64,000 nt of DNA from Gorsachius magnificus (taxonomy: Eukaryota > Chordata > Aves > Pelecaniformes > Ardeidae). The notes below the pieces were generated by a model. That model had not been told where the DNA came from, did not search any database, and worked only from the letters and a program-made list of their open reading frames with translations. Location: contig CM067081.1 of the NCBI GenBank assembly GCA_034008185.1, positions 199,996,510 through 200,060,509 of the forward strand, given 5' to 3'. The position numbers were made by a program, and so were the translations under genes. Positions 25,870 to 38,086 of this stretch are shown piece after piece. Position 1 is the stretch's first letter; the number at the start of each line of letters is the position of its first letter.

Positions 25870-26958
25870 CTAAACCATGTCTCTAAGCAACTCATCTACA
25901 CATCTTTTAAATACTTCCAGGGATGGTGACTCAACCACTTGCCTGGGTAGCCCAATCCATTGCCTGATAACCCTTTCAGTGAAGAAATTTTTCCTAATAT
26001 CAAATCTAAACCTCCCCTGGCACAACTTGAGGCCATTTCCTCTTGCCCTGTCACTTCTTCCTTTGGAGAAAAGACCAACACTCACCTCGCTACAACGTCC
26101 TTTCAGGTGGTTGTAGAGGGCAATAAGGTCTCCCCTCAGATTCCTTTTCTCCAGGCTAAATGACCCCGGTTCCCTCAGCCACTCGTCATAAGACTTGTGC
26201 TCCAGACTCCTCACCAGCTTCATTGCCCTTCTCTGGACATGCTTCAGTGCCTCAGTGTCCTTTTAGTGAGGGGCCCAAGTTGGTTCACTCACCAGTTGTG
26301 TCAGGAAGTCATCTTCCACACACTCCAGGAACCTCCTAGACTGTTTCCTATCATCTGCTGTATTGTACCTCCAGCAGACATCTGGTAAGCTGAAGTCTCC
26401 CAGGATAACAAGGGCTAGTGATTGTGAGACTTCTCCCAGTTGCGTTTAGAATGTTTCTTCTGTCTCTTCTTCCTGGTTGGACAGGCTGTAACAGACTCCC
26501 ACCATGATATCTGCCTCATTGGCCTTTCCCCTGAGTCTTACCCATAAACACTCAACCTTATCATCACCATCATTGGGCTCAAGGCAATCAAAACACTCTC
26601 TAACACACAGGGCTACCCCACCGCCTCTCCTTCCTTGCTTGTCCCACCTGAAGAGTTTATAGCCATCCATGGCAGCACTCCAGTTTTGTGAGTTGTTCCA
26701 TCATGTTTCCGTGATGGCAACTATATCATAGTTTTCCTGTTGTGTGATGTCTTCTAATTCCTGTTTGCTGTCTGTGCTGCAAGCATTGGTATAGATGCAC
26801 TTCAGTTGGGCTAATGATCCTCCTACTCTTATGAGGGAACTCTTAATTCCTAAGTGACTAATCACAGTTGTTACTAACCCATCAATAACCTTTGCACCTT
26901 TGCTGCCAGCAAACAGGCTTATTTCTAGCAAGCCTGGTTTCATCCCCCTCCCCTTCAA
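25870..26958 (-). pseudogene. CR1 ORF2: endonuclease fused to C-terminus, RT deleted
   Basis: The minus-strand frame starts after ORF1 and reads LAQLKCIYTNACSTDSKQE and ENYDIVAITET, the N-terminal part of the APE-type endonuclease with the metal-binding Glu. An in-frame TGA at 26701-26703 follows, where the family has Trp. Next come WSAAMDGYKLFRWDKQGRRG, the ECLWVRLRGKANEAD block, a TAA near 26446, and LALVILGDFSLPDV, the Gly-Asp-Phe-Asn-type block with Ser in place of Asn. After DFLTQLVSEPT the frame passes straight into WAPH, a stop, and [17 protein letters not shown], normally several hundred codons further on. It ends with [19 protein letters not shown] and a stop at 25870. The fusion is in frame, but the stops make it non-functional. 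Confidence 0.92.
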
Positions 26959-26960
26959 AT

Positions 26961-27405
26961 CTAGTTTAAATGTCTTTCCATGAGCCCTACTAACTTCTTG
27001 GCAAGTATCCTTTTGCCCCTTGGACACAGGTGTACCCCATCATTTCCCAGCAAGCTTGGTGTTGTGTAGGCCAACCCATGGTTGAAAACCCCAGAATTCT
27101 GCTCCTCACACCACGCTTGGAGTCAGGTATTTATTTCCTGGCTCTTCCTCTTCCTTCCCTCATCGTTCCCTGTAATAGGAATGATAGAGGAAAACACTAT
27201 TTGTGCACCTTCACCATTTGTCCCAAGGCCCTGAAGTCCTTCATAATTGCCCTCAGACTTCTTGTTGAGATTTCATCACTGCCTACTTGGAAAATCAATA
27301 ATGGATAATAATCCATGGGCCTTGCCAGAGTTGGAAATTTTCTTTCCACATCTTTAACCCGGGCCCCAGATAGGCAGCAGACTTCTCTATGAAATGGGCC
27401 TGAAG
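26961..27405 (-). pseudogene. CR1 ORF1 esterase-domain remnant
   Basis: ORF1 of CR1-type LINEs carries an SGNH-esterase-like domain. Here the minus strand reads REVCCLSGARVKDVERKF, then DYYPLLIFQVGSDE, then IMKDFRALGQMVK. After a degraded interval come TGNDEGRKRKSQEINT, an in-frame TGA, LQAWCEEQNSGVFNHG and a LLGNDGVHL block that matches the C-terminal catalytic Asp-x-x-His region of the domain, before a TAG stop at 26961-26963. The FQVGSDE block corresponds to the conserved Gly/Asn(Ser)-Asp block. The N-terminal part, including the usual catalytic-Ser region, is lost or degraded, and at least one nonsense change plus a frame break near 27190 show it is dead. Confidence 0.85.
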
Positions 27406-30400
27406 CACACAAAGTATAAAGTCCTGGGTCTACAATGTAGTTGTTGAATTACTCTCCTAATTTGAGCAATCATTATAATGCACTATTGAATCTTAAATCA
27501 GTGAAAAAACAGATTTCAGTAATTATTTCATCCATCTCAAAAAAATCTAGTGTAATGTAGTTGTAAATAAGCCTAGTAGCAAGTTTGTTATGGTTTTTTT
27601 AGAAAACTAGAATACATCCTACCAGGACTTTCTTTAAGACAACAGATATTTAGACTATATTTTACACATAACTTTATTCATTGACTAAATAAGTCAGTAC
27701 ATATATGACTTTTTATATGACGACTGTAAATTTATATCATTTAATCAGAATCTCAAATGGAGTTGAACAGCTAATTTTCATCAGTGAAATAAAAAAATAA
27801 AGGATTTCCATTAAGATACTTGATTCTTTTAGATAACAGAACTTAAACATATTAAATAATTAATATTTAACAGATTTTAATAAATTAATTAATAATGTTA
27901 TATTACTAGTATAAAAGTGATAGAAGGAAAAAATAAAAATCTTCTAAGTTCAAATTTCAGAATTTTAAAATTACAATTTGTAAATTAATTTCTCTCTCAT
28001 AGCAGATAGGAAAACATTTCTTTTTGTTGTTGTTGTTGTTGTTCTTTTTATTTCCAAGTCTCAACTTTGTGTGTGCCAGTATCTGCGGAATTACTGACCA
28101 GTCTTGCAAAAACTGACATTAATCACTGTTTTGAGTGGTCCTCATCCAGCAAAGCTGGTGAAGGAAAAATATCTTGTCTCCACTTCTCTTAAAGTTCAGA
28201 ACATTAATCTGTTAATATTTCCTGACTCAGAAGTCCTGTCTTAAATAAACTAGGCTTCCTTTTCCACGGTTGTTTTAGAAGAATTACCCAAAACCTAAAG
28301 GAAGCACTAGGAAAAATGGCAATATCTAACAATTATACATCTAAGTTTAGGCAGATATCTGAGTCTGATACAGTTAATTCTAAAATTATTTTCTGATATA
28401 ATTGACATAAATAGCTTCAGATATTTTCTCCCTTAAATTAAAAAGGTGAGAATAGAAAGCAGAAATTTATATTCTTTTAGATGTTTAAAGATAAGTGAGA
28501 TAAATCACACATTGTTGTTAAGGTGGAATGAAGATTGTAGAAATAAATGTTACCAATTTAAAAGTGAAAATCTGTAGAGTAGTAAAATCACTGATCATTC
28601 TAACTCCAGAAAATACATTGAACTCTAATATATCTAAATCCAGGTCATATATTAAGTTTAAAGGAAACCCAAGCACCTTAATCTATCAGAATTTGTAAGT
28701 CAAGGAGGCCTGTATATCTAATACTGAATAACAGCCTTCTCCTTCCATATGGACAGTTTGAAATATAGTGATCGATGTCATAGATGACATACCTTTTTAA
28801 TGGAGTGTGATGTTTTGTTAACATATTAACCTATATTATTTTCTCCAAAGTACTATTTCCAGTGCTGAAATGGAAATAGAAGGTTCATTGTTCTCACCTT
28901 ATACCTGTGCTACTTAGGTAAGTGGTTGGCAATGACTTAATAGCTCCTGATCCTTTGAGGAGCTTAACACTTTCTTCCCTCTGGGCTTTCTGTAGTTATT
29001 TTTGTATGACTGTTGTTACAAAAATGTCATCTTTTTTTTTCTTTTTTTCTTTTTCTACACAAATTACCTTTAAATCTGCAAAGGAGAGTGCTCTCCTGAA
29101 GACTTGCAAGATAAATCACTCTGTTATTCTCCCAGATGCTCAATTACACAGTGAGAGCATCTCACCTCTCTTCTGCTGTGTCCCAAAATATGAAGCATTC
29201 AGCAGATAGAATCAAGAGGTGAGTCATGCTGAAATCCTAACCATAACCACAAAGGGATCTGCTGAAAGAAGTCAGCTCCAGGTCTTTTGGAACCAAAATG
29301 ACTCCATTCCCCATCACCATCATGTGACTTGGGGATTTCAGTCAGCCTGCTTGAGAGCTGGCTCATTGCAGAAGAATGATACCAGGGAAGCTCTAAAGAT
29401 ACAAGTCCTTTCAAAAGCATGGACATTACCACCTATTTCTTCACTGTGTATATGGATACAGTTATGTCTGAAGACTCTCACTTCATACACATACTATACC
29501 AGCAGTGCTGGAGACTCATAAAAATGATACATGGAAATAACTGCCTGAAAATTAGGTGACAGCCTTTTGGCTCTAATTTAGTCCCTTGGGTAATCTTCTG
29601 CTTCTTTTTTTGCTTGTTATTCTTGCTGTTGAGTTGCAATATTGCTGTAGTAAGTTTGCTGTGCTCACATTGATTATTTTCTTTTTCTTTTGGAAGGAAC
29701 ATTCTTTTTTCTGATTCTAATATTGAAGATTAAAAGAGAAATTATTCATTGGTATGTGTCCACCTTCTGCACATATCAATACCAGCAGCAGCATTTCATA
29801 TTTTTCTTTCCTAATGAGTTCAAACCATCTTGGTGCCTGACCCAAGCACTTAACTATATGGTGAAAGGCAAATGTTATGCTTCTGTATCTTATTTCAGTG
29901 GAATCTTTCTGCCTTTTTGAAAAAGTTTTTTTAAAAAAGGTAAGAATAAGATAACATTTTCAAGGCGGTAACTCTAGCAGCACTGAGCTAAAATGTTCAT
30001 GCCGACTCACAAAATGTCAGTTCTTTGAGAATGAAAAGTAAAAGCCCAAAAGTGGTATTGTTGTCCTGTGGGCTTAAAAAGATTTGTGGATTCAACTTCC
30101 ATAGAAAAAGTTGACAAAAGGTGCAGCTCAGATCTTAATAAAAAGGAATGCAGGAAAAATAATAACAAATGAGATACAGAATGCATCATGTTAGCATTTA
30201 AGTATTATCAGAAGTATTGAGAAGAACATTTTCAGAACAGAGTGACTTATTGGTATAATACAATTTTCATTATCTTCTTTTGTATCAACTCTTGACTTTA
30301 TATTCACTAATATTTCCCTTACTATTATCAGCAGTAAATAAAGTTTATTTTTATAGTAACATATAAAAAAGATCCTAGAGTACTAGCCAGCTATAGAGGC

Positions 30401-31940
30401 AAAGGTATTAAGTGATATGCTTTACTTTCTAGTCTATATTTGAGAAAAAATATATTTGAGAAGGCAGCAAGATGCTTTCTATTTTTATCACATGGAAGTG
30501 CCATGCAAAGCTGTACTGTTGTGTAAGTACATCTTCATGATTAAGGATAACATGCCTACAAAAAAAACATAGAAAGAAAAGTTGTGAAGGAAGCAGTTTA
30601 TTATCAATATACTGAGAGAATGGTGTTTTCATGCTTATATCTTCAGTTCCATTGTTGTCATATGGGTGATTTCACCACCAAATGTTGAAGGTAATTTTCT
30701 TTTTCCTCTTCCTTTTTACTTCAATTAAAAGTATTATCTTTATTGGGTTCTTTTAATTTTCTTAGGCCAATTGACCTCATTACACACTTGCTGAATCAGG
30801 TTACTGAGTAAATGACATCATGCAGGACAAAAGTTAACAATTGCAATAACTCATCAAAGAGTTGATATTTGCATTTAAAGTAATTTGAAACACAAATCTG
30901 AATCATTAACTCTAAGTCAGCAGAGTTAAATCCAGTCTGAATTCCCCCTTTAATTACCTGGATAAATGCATTTGAGTCTTTTCAAGATATGAACATTCAT
31001 TTACAAATCAAAGAGATTTTTTCCTATTCCTCAGGCAATCCAGCCTTTTGAAGTCCATAGCCATAAAATCTAGAGCAACAATTAATTGTAACAATATATT
31101 ATCAATACTACAGAAAATACTGGGTGAAAATACAGTCTTTACGGTTACCCATCCATTATATACAGACTTAAATCCTGTCTTAAAGCCTATCCAAATCCTG
31201 TTTCATCACATTTTGACTAAGAATTTATTATGATTATTCAGACTTCTCTTCTTTTGCAGAGACTGAGGGAAACCAGCAGCAAAAAGGAACATGGAAAACT
31301 TAGTGAAAAGCATTCAGTGAATTAAAACAGGCCCATCTTGGTACTTTTTCAGGTAAAAGCCAGTGCAAAGACTGCTCAGTGTGTACCATTCAGTTAAGCT
31401 GTTACATTTGCTATAATACAGCTCACAACATATATAGTTCACTTGGTAATTAAAAATGTTGAGTACCGGTGAAAACACAGTTTTTCCTTCCATTTTTCTA
31501 AAAGTATTTTATTTATAACTTATCCAAATAAAATGTTGCACCAGCAGGGCTTCAGGATGTGAATTTAAATTAATATTTTTTTGGAGTTGTGAACCCCTTT
31601 GCTTAGGAAAAAGTTATACTAAATCAAAGATTGCCATCTCACTGTGAGTCCATTATCTTACAAGTTAGAAAAAGTCATGGTGTGTGTACATTATGATGAC
31701 TTCTGCTTTTGTAATGCATCCTCTTCTTCCCCCATATGTGAAATATGTGAAAATATATAAACTATGTGAATACAGATGATGGTGTCTATCAGTTAAATAG
31801 GACTAGCTACTGCTTGGTATACACAACGTGAAAAAGCAAAAATCACTGTTTTGATTATGGCATGATTGGGATATTTCAGAATAGTCTCTTACCTCACACA
31901 GTGTCCTAGCAGGAAAAAGAGAATTACATTTGTAGCAGGA
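27406..31940. other. AT-rich non-coding stretch
   Basis: No gene is recognised. 27600-28000 is extremely AT-rich. A (GTT)n microsatellite lies at 28024-28043 and a T-rich tract at 29030-29055. 30434-30462 holds a near-tandem duplication of tatatttgagaa. Two short overlapping frames of opposite strand at 29199-29521 show no domain. Confidence 0.6.
28024..28043 (+). repeat. (GTT)n microsatellite
   Basis: About six to seven uninterrupted TTG/GTT units in AT-rich DNA. It is a simple repeat with no associated element. Confidence 0.9.
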
Positions 31941-32444
31941 ATCATAGAATGATAGAATAGTTTGGGTTGGAAGGGACCTTTAAAGGTCATCTATTCCAAC
32001 CCCCCTGCAATGAGCAGGGACATTTTCCACTAGATCAGGTTGCTCAGAGCCACATCCAACCTGATCATGAACGTTTCCAGGCATGAGACATCTAAGACCT
32101 CTCTGGGCAACCTGTTCCAGTGTTTCACTACCCTCATTGTAAAAAATTTTTTCCTTAAATCTAGTCCAAATCTATCCTCTTTTAGCCTTGTCCTATCACA
32201 ACAGTCCCTGCCAAAAAGTTTGTCCCCACCTTTCTTATAAGCCCCCTTTAAGTACTGAAAGGCCACAGTAAGGTTTCCCCACAGCCTTCTCTTCTCCAGG
32301 CTGAACAACCCCAACTCTCTCAGCCTGTCCTCATAAGAAAGGTGCTCCAGCCCTTGGATCATTTTCATGGCCCTCCTCTGGACCTCAGGTCTGTCAGCTG
32401 CACCACTCAACTTGGTGTCATCTGCAAAATGGACAGAAATGGTG
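31941..32444 (-). mobile_element. CR1 LINE fragment with internal deletion, minus strand
   Basis: The 3' end at 31941-31960 carries the CR1 terminal repeats (atcatagaatgatagaat), followed by the typical tttgggttggaagggacct block. On the minus strand the copy starts near 32444, just before the FADD box, then jumps to the ORF2 C-terminus at about 32383-32387 and continues to the 3' end. It differs in sequence from the other copies and belongs to a different CR1 subfamily, as shown by its distinct 3' untranslated region. Confidence 0.93.
32030..32440 (-). pseudogene. CR1 ORF2 fragment: FADD box joined to C-terminus
   Basis: The minus-strand frame is open from the FADDTKLSG motif, which contains the catalytic Asp pair of reverse-transcriptase motif C, through a short AADRPE stretch, directly into VQRRAMKMIQGLEHLSYEDR and [18 protein letters not shown]. 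It continues to VVKHWNRLPREVLD and a stop at 32030. In an intact CR1 roughly 100 codons separate the FADD box from the VQRRA block, so the intervening thumb-like region is missing while the frame is kept. An upstream chance extension runs to 32461. The fragment lacks the endonuclease and most of the reverse transcriptase and is non-functional. Confidence 0.9.
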
Positions 32445-33269
32445 TACTGATGTATATGCACAGTTCATTCCAGTCATTCACATAGGAATGAAAATGTTCA
32501 TGTGTGCAAACTTAGTCTTCCTTTATATTTAGGGGATTTTAATGAAATATAACAAATAACATTTCACGCTATTCCTTGAATAGGAGAGTAAGAGTGCTTC
32601 TGTATAGAAAGCACTTTTTTTTTAACAAGTAAAAAGATATTTTCAATTCATAGAAGCTAGTAATTGAAGTTTCCACATTTGAGAATATGCTATAAATGTT
32701 CCAGTCATTTAAACAAAGCTGAGCAGAATAAATTTCAGCTATTGTTTTTTTATTCTTAAGAAGATTTTACCCACTCCTCTACAAATATTATAAGGAAGAT
32801 TATAAGGTATACATATCCCATCCCGCCACCAGATGTTATTTCATGTTCATGTAGCCACAGATGAACAGTAGTGACCTAGTCATCTACACTGCTACTTATT
32901 GATACCAAACACTGACACTGACAGAAATTGGATTTTTCAGAAGGTGTCTTGGTTTGCCTGGAAACAATCCCGAAGTATAAACACTTTTGCCTGCAGGGTC
33001 TCTGGAAATGAAAGTGTCTAGGTAACTGCAATAGGGCTTGGATGCTACTTTCAAATTCTCTATTGATGTGTCATACATATTTGGACTGTTACCTCATCCT
33101 TATATTTTTTCTCTTACCCTTCATTAGTTTCATCTTTTTATACTGTGAACTCTTTAGGGCAGGCATAGTCCCTTACAAAGTGTGAAAAAGGAGACTTCTT
33201 GAGGACTGTTAGGTATAATTGGAATTGGACTGACAACTGGAATAGAAATAAGTAAGAAGTAAAGGATCT
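32445..33269. other. Non-coding spacer between two CR1 copies
   Basis: AT-rich sequence with no recognised feature. The frames at 32896-33078 are short and featureless. Confidence 0.6.
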
Positions 33270-33820
33270 TGGGCTACATCTGCAGGGGCATTACTAGCAG
33301 AGATAGACATATAATCATCCAATTCTGCTCAGAGCTTGTCCTCGAGTACCATGTCCAGTTCTGGTTCCAACAATTTAAAGAAGATACAAACCAACTGGAG
33401 AGGTCCAAGGGAGGGCCACGAAGATAATCAAAGGCTGGAGAACCCACCCTATGAGGAAAGACCAAAGAAATTAGGTCTCTTCTCCCTGGAGAAGAGAAAG
33501 CTCAAGGAGGACATCATCACAGTATTACAGTACTTAAAGGGTGGCTATGAAAAGGACAGAGACTCTCTCTTCACAAGGAGAAGATGAAGGTCAATGAGTA
33601 CAATTTGCACTGGAAAGGGATTCATCTCAATAGAAGAAAGAAGTGAGGACAAAACATGGAACAACTTCCCAGGGACATGGTAAAGTGTACACCACTGGAG
33701 GTTTTCAAGAAGTGATTGGACAGGGTGCTAGATAATCTCACCTAGGCTTCCTTTCCCATTAAATGTTGGATGAGATGATATCTTGAAGTCCCTTCCAACA
33801 TGGACTGTTCCATGATTCTA
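33270..33820 (+). mobile_element. Older CR1 LINE fragment, plus strand
   Basis: This is a 5'-truncated CR1 copy in plus orientation. From about 33276 it reads through diverged C-terminal ORF2 stretches (the glu-tyr-his-val-gln-phe-trp region near 33344-33365, the leu-gly-leu-phe-ser-leu-glu-lys block at 33468-33497) to a 3' untranslated region and a final ccatgattcta at 33810-33820. Frameshifts break the frame near 33360-33400 and 33585. Confidence 0.9.
33336..33730 (+). pseudogene. CR1 ORF2 C-terminal remnant, frameshifted
   Basis: Recognisable parts are [20 protein letters not shown] and a LKEDIITVLQYLKGGYEKD stretch, the counterpart of the family's [17 protein letters not shown]. After 33588 the frame is lost. 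Further family blocks are found only in other frames, for example the asn-asn-phe-pro-gly counterpart near 33660-33680. This is decayed LINE coding sequence with no host function implied. Confidence 0.85.
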
Positions 33821-36800
33821 AAAATCAAGAACATGCCTACTTTTCTTGCTCTCCTTCCTCCCTTTTTATTGGCCAGTGTTGTCTTGTAATTGTTAATTTC
33901 TTATCCTCCGTGGCAGAGCATTGAAGGGATAATAAGGATAATGACAGAAAATAGCATCACCTCCCTGCTTAATCATGTAGTAGGGGGCAACATGAGAATT
34001 TAGTTTGCAGAAGAGAGCTCATGGTATCCACAAGGGGTAAAAGAAGTTCTTCAAGGTGTGCTATGGTCAACAAGAATTCATTGCTGTCATAATAGGAATC
34101 TTTATCTTTAGTTTTGTTGGCTGGAGTCTTTTAATTTCTACAAATGACATTAATAATGTTTTATTAAAAATATGAATTACACTTCTTCCTCATAATCTTA
34201 CCAATTAATGTGGATTTTGCTTTTTGTTTGCAATATGCTCTTGTTGAAAACTTCTCGCCTTTTCATGTTTCTAGACTCCAGGAAGGTTCAGAGTTATGAG
34301 AGAGCACACAAAATGGGCCAAAAGAAATTATCTGGGCTAGATAAAAACTTCTGGAGTGGATCTTGACCTTTTTTTGACTGTTATGTATAGGGGTGTTTGT
34401 TTTTTTTTAATGGAAAGGGCAGATGATAATGTGATTTAATTTATAATCTTAATTAACACTAAATCTCAGACTCATGTCACAAACCTGAATTTCTAAGGTC
34501 AGGAGTTCACAGGCTTTACTCACCAAAAAAAAGCAATAGATACCTTCTGTGGTCATTTCATCCCATTTCAATTTGATGGGCAGATGATACTATACCTGCC
34601 AGAAAGAGCTATTGCTGTTCATTGTTCAGCAATGTAGAGATACATTGTTTACCATTATTAATTACAATAATACAGTTTTATTGTATATACATTACCACAG
34701 AGGTCAGCTGTTACCTCTTTTATTATTACATCAACTTGTCTTCCACAAAAAGACTTTAATTCCAGCCTGGAAAAAGAAAAGAACAGATCGTCTCAAAGTT
34801 TTCAGAGGTTTTTTTCTGGAACATGAATCCTGAACAAGTAATTTTAAGTTTTAGTAAGAAATCCCAATATACTATCCATCAACAGCAATGTTGGCATCTA
34901 GCAAGAACTAAGTGAAGTTAGAGATATTCAATATCTTTTAAAGATTTGTCATTGTTTTATATTGAGTACTTCAGAATAGATTATCAGATGATTGGTTTTT
35001 TCTGTATCTGTAAGGGAAATATTTGAAGCATAATTTCAATATTGTTGCAGGAGCATGGTAGTGCTTTCTGCCACTGGCCTATCTCAAAGATATATATTGA
35101 TCTAAATAATTAAGAATTGCTAGATAGGGTAATATCTTAATTCCTGAATAGGTCTCCTAGTCTGTTGATATCTAATCACTACCAACATCCTAAGATATGG
35201 AGAAAATTTTCAGTGAATGTGAAAAAACGTGCAACAATGGGAAGTGATTTTAAATTATGCCTACCCACCATATCTCTACTGATTGACAGTAGAAAAAAAA
35301 TAAGTGATTTGGTATACTTACTCAGTATTATTAGTATTTATCAGATTGATTTTTGTTGTTATTCTTTTTCTTTTTTTTTAGAAACTTATTAAACATGCCA
35401 AATATTCTGCTTTATGGATGAGGTAGAAACTCTAGATTTAAAGTTACATTCCGCCAGGCTTGACTAAGAGAGGTTTCTAAGCTAGTTGGAATGAATTATT
35501 TATCAAAAGTGCTGGTCTTTTTCCAATTGTTAGAGAAGTAGTCCAGTCCATTAATTCCATGTGCCAAACTTTCTCATGGCTAAAATTCGGTGGGAGGACT
35601 CCCAGCAACAAGAATTGTTTAACTTCTCTTTGCAAATTTCTTCATACATATATTTGGATTTGTCTGTGCTTTTTCCCCATCGACCTAAGTCTTCCTTACT
35701 CTTTTTTGTCAGCTGTTAAGATGAGCTTTTTAATACCAGCCATTTCTTTTGTGGTGCTACAAAAGTGACTTCTCAAATTATCAAGTCGTGTAAAGATTTG
35801 TAGCAGATCAAAAAGGAGAGTAGTCTTTAGATCAGTGAAAATGTGATCTGACAGATGACAGTATGTAAACAGGAACTTTCATGAACTATGTTCTACTCTC
35901 AAGTCTGTACAGAACTTGAAACCTGATTGTCAGTCTATGCATGTAATTTTTTTAATCTTAATTCTGAATATCTGTATTTTCTCATTGTTTTTTAATGCTG
36001 AAAGTAACAGTCATGCTGACCTGGCAGAATCCATGCTTACAAAACATATCCTAGCTTCCAAGATATATCCTACTCTAGTGTAAATGTTGGTCTTTGAAAG
36101 GCCATCACAGTATGTGGGGCTGTCTGGAATTCTGTTAGGTTGCCATTAACAATGATACATCATTCTCCAGTTCTGCTGAGAGTTTTAAAGAAGAAAATAA
36201 TCAAATTTTGTACTTCAAATTTGTTTTAAAAATGGACATCATTGGATGGTACGGGCTGAATTATTGCAGTGTAAGTTTTGCCTGCATGAGTTAAAAGATT
36301 TTCGTGCCCACATTTTTACTGCTAATTGTCTAAGCTCTTTAAAAGTAATTTATCAGAAGATATTTAACCAGCATCTGTTTTCTTTTGGGATTTACTTTCA
36401 TACTGGAGATATTTCTAGCATCTTTTTTTTCAGTTTTTGTTGTGTGGGTTATAATATCTATGGATTGCTATGGATACAAACAGTTGGATCAGTCTATTAA
36501 CCTCCAAAATGCTTAAGAAGCCCTTTAAGGATCAAATCAGGAGGGGAAAAGAGGACAAAAATTAAACATATACACAACAGATCTGTCTTAAATGTCTTAA
36601 AGTGTATTTATTACAATTTTATTATTGATTTTATTCTATTATCTATATAGAATCTTTTAAACATGAACAAAGATATCTATATACAAATAATTATAGGTAC
36701 CTGTTAATAAATACAATTTCTGGCACCCCAACATTTCCTTCAGACTGGAAGTTGGGACACTGAGAAAAGAGTATTTTGTTATAACTTGTGTTTATCGCAC

Positions 36801-38086
36801 TACAAAGTAATCAGCATAGATTGTAGACCTGTAGAAATATCAGGTCTCTTGAAGATTATGTTCTGTGTATTCTGTAAGGTATTACTTACCTGGAAAACAT
36901 GATAGGAAAGCAACATGGGATGATGTATAGGCTGAAAACAGATTTGATTTTTCTTCTTTGTGCATATAGTTTCTAGCCCAAGTACAGTGCTGTCTTATGA
37001 TACCATTCAGACTTAGCATGAAGATATATTCAATAGATGAGAACAGAGATTTAGTGAAGTAATAAAACTGTAATAAGCAGCATGCCATGGGTAGCATATT
37101 GTACAATCCTTAATTCCCTGCAGCTTGGATTCTACTGCAGAAAGCATTAATATTCTGTAGGACAAAACTGGAGCTACATGATCCAAGGCATCTTCATCAA
37201 AGTTCTTCAGCCTGATTCCCAGAGGCAAATAGTTTTTTTAGCATGAGGGTCATCTATGAAGCCAATGAAAATAGTACATACCTTCATATCTTTATAATCC
37301 TGGATGTGAAGGTCCCTGGACTATTAAAAAATCCAAAGAAACAAACAGCTTTAAAAAGCTAAGGAGAAAATAAACTGGACAATCGGGACAAGAATTATTG
37401 GTAGGAATGGAAACACTAGATATGTTCGTGGAGATGGCAGCAGTGGAAAGGGAAAGCTTCCTGTAAGTTATCTTTGAGAATCACTGAGTTTCTAGTAAAA
37501 GAGAAGTTCCTTGTGATCGGTGTATGCCCAGGACAGTAGCAGACAATGAGTTGGAGAGATGAACCTGTTACAGACTTACAGCCAGTACTATGAATCTAGA
37601 ATATTTAGACTCTTATTAAGACCAGATTTTCTCTATGTATAACAGCATGAAGGTCCATAAACAGTCATTTCAATGGAAGAAGCTGACAGTGGGAAAGCCA
37701 ATGTATGTATGCCAAGTAGCAGATTAGAAAGAAGCGGAGAAAAGCCCTAGAGAAAGCTGAAAGAAAATGACTGTGAGTACCAGCATTAAATCAGCAAAGG
37801 AAAAAAAACCCAGAGATTAAATTGGCCAAGAACAGAAACAGAGACAGTAAGAAAAATATTTACAACTGTCAACAAAACTGAAAGAAATACCCTACACTCT
37901 GAAAAACAGGGAAAACAGAATGCAGTTATTAAACTCAAAAGTACAAATAAAGCAAGAAAAGTCTGTTATGGAGTCCAGCATGGGATTCCTTAAGTTAACA
38001 AGAACAGTCCTTATGCAGAGTAACAGAACACTCTGCATGCCCCAGGGGCTGGCATGTATGTACCATAAAAACCTCACAGAACCACA

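Larger units (their letters stand above)
25803..27405 (-). mobile_element. CR1 LINE with internally deleted ORF2, minus strand
   Basis: Read on the minus strand from 27405 downward, the copy contains the end of ORF1 (an esterase-like domain), the start of ORF2 (endonuclease), then jumps directly to the ORF2 C-terminus. It finishes in the CR1 3' region with the terminal gattctatgattctc at 25803-25817. The whole reverse-transcriptase core is missing at a junction near 26278-26283. It is 5'-truncated inside ORF1 near 27405. The orientation and frame on both sides of the junction agree, which argues for one internally deleted element rather than two adjacent ones. Confidence 0.93.

Noticed and set aside
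25803..27405. Two separate CR1 insertions side by side
   Set aside because: The same orientation, same frame across the junction and absence of a CR1 3' end or duplication between the parts favour one internally deleted copy.
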